Source of the DNA: CAYFUF01 sp964394795
GTDB lineage: Bacteria > Bacillota > Clostridia > Tissierellales > Peptoniphilaceae
Direction: 5' to 3'
DNA: 14,669 bases
Assembly (NCBI GenBank): GCA_964394795.1
Contig: CAYMYX010000035.1
Location: 1-14,669 of the forward strand
A program made the position numbers and the translations under genes. The notes beneath the pieces are model-generated. The model searched no databases, had not been told where the DNA came from, and saw only the letters and a program-made list of their open reading frames with translations. Position 1 is the stretch's first letter. Every line of letters starts with the position of its first letter. Of the stretch, positions 12,853 through 14,669 are shown piece by piece.

Positions 12853-14669
12853 ATGGAAAAGATTAAAAATCGTAATGAGGTCCCTGTTGAGCAAACTTGG
12901 GACTTAACCGACCTGTTTGAAGATGTAGACCAATACAATGAAAGTTTGGACGAGGTGAAGGAAAAAGTAGCTGACTTTACTTCTCGCTATAAAGGAAAGA
13001 TCGAGACTGCGGACGATGTGAATGAAGCTCTCGACGCCAACCGCCCCATCATGGAGCAAATTATTCGCATCAGCACCTATAGCTCCTTGGATGTGGAAGC
13101 AGATGTAACAAACCAAGAAAAGAACAAGCGCTATCTAGCTACAAGCAATGATTTAGCGGAACTCAGTGCAGAACTGTCCTTCTTGGATACGGATTTGGCT
13201 CAAATGGATGCGGATATTCTCGAGGAAGCAAAGGAAAAGTCTTCTGCCAATAAGCTCTATCTTGAAAAACTGCTGAAGAAGAAAGACCAGCTCTTAGGCG
13301 CAGAGACGGAAGCGGTTCTTGCAGCCTTAGCTCCAACCTTGGAGGCCCCTTACCAGACATATTCCGATATAAAGTTCGGGGATATTGCCTTCCCTAACTT
13401 TACCGTGAAGGATAAAGAATACGAGATGACCTACAATTCCTTCGAAGGAACGATGGAGCAGGAAGTTGACACCGAGGTCCGTCGCCAAGCTTTTGATATC
13501 TTTTACGATGAATTGGATAAACACAAGAATGCCACCGCATCGGTCTACAACACCCAAGTCCAAAAGGAGAAGATTCTGTCTCGCTTGAGGGGCTTTGACT
13601 CTGTATTTGACTTACTACTAGATCGCCAAGATGTTTCCAGAGACCTGTATGATAGACAAATTGACATTATCATGGAGAAATTGGCTCCTGCCATGCGAAA
13701 GTATGCCAAGCTTCTCGGAGAAATTCACGGCTTGGATGAAGTTACCACAGCTGACTTGAAAATCGAAGTTGATCCCAGCTATGCCCCTCATGTTAGCTAC
13801 GAGGAGACCAGAGACTACATCGTCGAAGGGCTTTCCGTCCTAGGCGAAGACTACCAAAATATTGTCCGCTCAGCCTTTGATGACCGATGGATTGACTATG
13901 CCGCTAACAGGGGCAAGAGGACAGGCGCTTTCTGCTCTAGCCCTTACGGTGTTCACCCTTATATCCTGACCACTTTTAATGAAAAGATGGATGAGGTCAT
14001 GACGTTAGCCCATGAATTGGGCCACGCCGGTCACTTCGTCATCGCAGGACAAAACCAAAACCTTTACGGTACTCGTTGTTCCATGTATTTCATCGAAGCA
14101 CCTTCGACCACCAATGAGATTATCATGGAGAACTACCTCCTCAAGCAAGCGGGCGATGACAAGCGCCGTCGCCGCTGGATACTGTCTCAGATGATTTCAA
14201 AGACCTACTACCACAACTTCGTTACCCACCTCTTGGAAGCAGCCTATCAAAGGGAAGTTTACAAGATTGTCGATGAAGGTGGCAACGTCACCGCAGACCA
14301 ACTCAGCGACATCTATCGCAAAGTCTTGGAAGACTTCTGGGGAGAAGAGGTTAAGGTTCTGGATGGGTCAACCCTAACTTGGATGAGACAGCCTCACTAT
14401 TATATGGGTCTCTATTCTTATACCTACTCAGCGGGGCTTACGATTGGTACCCAAATGGCTAAACGTATTCTGGCAGAAGGCGACGAAGTCGCCCAAGACT
14501 GGATTAAGGTCCTCGAGACAGGTGGTACCAAGGGGCCACTCGAATTAGCGCAAATGGCTGGAGTTGACCTGTCTACTGAAGAGCCTCTCTTAGATACCAT
14601 CGCCTATATCTCCTCTATTATTGATGAAATCCAAGAGTTAACCGAGGAACTGAAGGAAGATGAAGCATC
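12853..14669 (+). CDS. pepF: Oligoendopeptidase F (M3B metallopeptidase), 3' end beyond the window
   Basis: It is a cytoplasmic zinc endopeptidase that cleaves oligopeptides of moderate length. The frame is open from ATG 12853 (AAGGAAG at 12846-12851) to the window edge, with 605 codons and no stop. PepF proteins are about 600 residues, so only a few residues are missing. The N-terminus shows the family pattern VEQTWDLTDLFED. The helical N-terminal half is followed by the catalytic domain with H387-E388-L389-G390-H391 (zinc ligands H387 and H391, catalytic E388). The third ligand is E415 in YFIEAPSTTNE, 24 residues after the second His. Further conserved stretches are KRTGAFCSSPYGVHPYILTTF and HYYMGLYSYTYSAGLTIG (substrate binding) near the C-terminus. 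It is divergent from the M29 aminopeptidase, with 134 bp between them. Confidence 0.95.
   Translation, partial: MEKIKNRNEVPVEQTWDLTDLFEDVDQYNESLDEVKEKVADFTSRYKGKIETADDVNEALDANRPIMEQIIRISTYSSLDVEADVTNQEKNKRYLATSNDLAELSAELSFLDTDLAQMDADILEEAKEKSSANKLYLEKLLKKKDQLLGAETEAVLAALAPTLEAPYQTYSDIKFGDIAFPNFTVKDKEYEMTYNSFEGTMEQEVDTEVRRQAFDIFYDELDKHKNATASVYNTQVQKEKILSRLRGFDSVFDLLLDRQDVSRDLYDRQIDIIMEKLAPAMRKYAKLLGEIHGLDEVTTADLKIEVDPSYAPHVSYEETRDYIVEGLSVLGEDYQNIVRSAFDDRWIDYAANRGKRTGAFCSSPYGVHPYILTTFNEKMDEVMTLAHELGHAGHFVIAGQNQNLYGTRCSMYFIEAPSTTNEIIMENYLLKQAGDDKRRRRWILSQMISKTYYHNFVTHLLEAAYQREVYKIVDEGGNVTADQLSDIYRKVLEDFWGEEVKVLDGSTLTWMRQPHYYMGLYSYTYSAGLTIGTQMAKRILAEGDEVAQDWIKVLETGGTKGPLELAQMAGVDLSTEEPLLDTIAYISSIIDEIQELTEELKEDEA

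Noticed and set aside
1..14669. Mobile element, phage, defence or CRISPR content
   Set aside because: No transposase, integrase, long direct repeats or array structure were seen; gene content is housekeeping throughout.

Overview
This window looks like an ordinary chromosomal segment of a Bacillota (Firmicutes) bacterium with intermediate base composition. Signs of this are strong AGGAGG-type ribosome binding sites, T-tailed hairpin terminators, lipoprotein signal peptides, a Bacillus-type Pho box and a pst-phoU-phoPR gene order. I cannot place it below phylum. I see no mobile element, tRNA, rRNA or CRISPR array. Genes are densely packed and no gene-free stretch exceeds about 175 bases.

Layout. 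Positions 1-354 hold the 3' end of a secreted cell-wall-type protein, closed by a terminator. Next is a lipoprotein FAD:protein FMN transferase (ApbE, 529-1773) with its own promoter. Positions 1781-1820 carry Pho-box-like repeats, followed by a phosphate uptake and signalling cluster: pstS (1891-2859), a hairpin, pstC, pstA, pstB, phoU (2967-6128), a second hairpin, then the response regulator phoP/phoB and the sensor kinase phoR (6191-8161). A long terminator separates this cluster from glycerol kinase (glpK, 8286-9794). A NCS2 uracil/xanthine-type permease (9939-11405) then converges on a minus-strand M29 aminopeptidase (11483-12718). That gene is divergent from an oligoendopeptidase F gene (pepF, from 12853), which runs off the right edge.

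How the genes work together. PstS captures phosphate outside the membrane, PstC/PstA form the channel and PstB powers it. PhoU couples transporter state to the PhoR kinase, and PhoP~P probably acts back on the Pho box before pstS. The other genes are housekeeping or nutrient functions: glycerol phosphorylation, nucleobase uptake and peptide breakdown.

The most striking point is the PstS protein. Its two halves are in the reverse of the usual order, so it reads as a clean circular permutation of the canonical phosphate-binding protein with all main phosphate-contact motifs kept. I recall similar permuted sequences in other Bacillota, so this may be a lineage trait and not unique. I found no convincing new multi-gene system. 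The remaining findings are regulatory palindromes, lipoprotein tethers and a substituted regulatory residue in GlpK.
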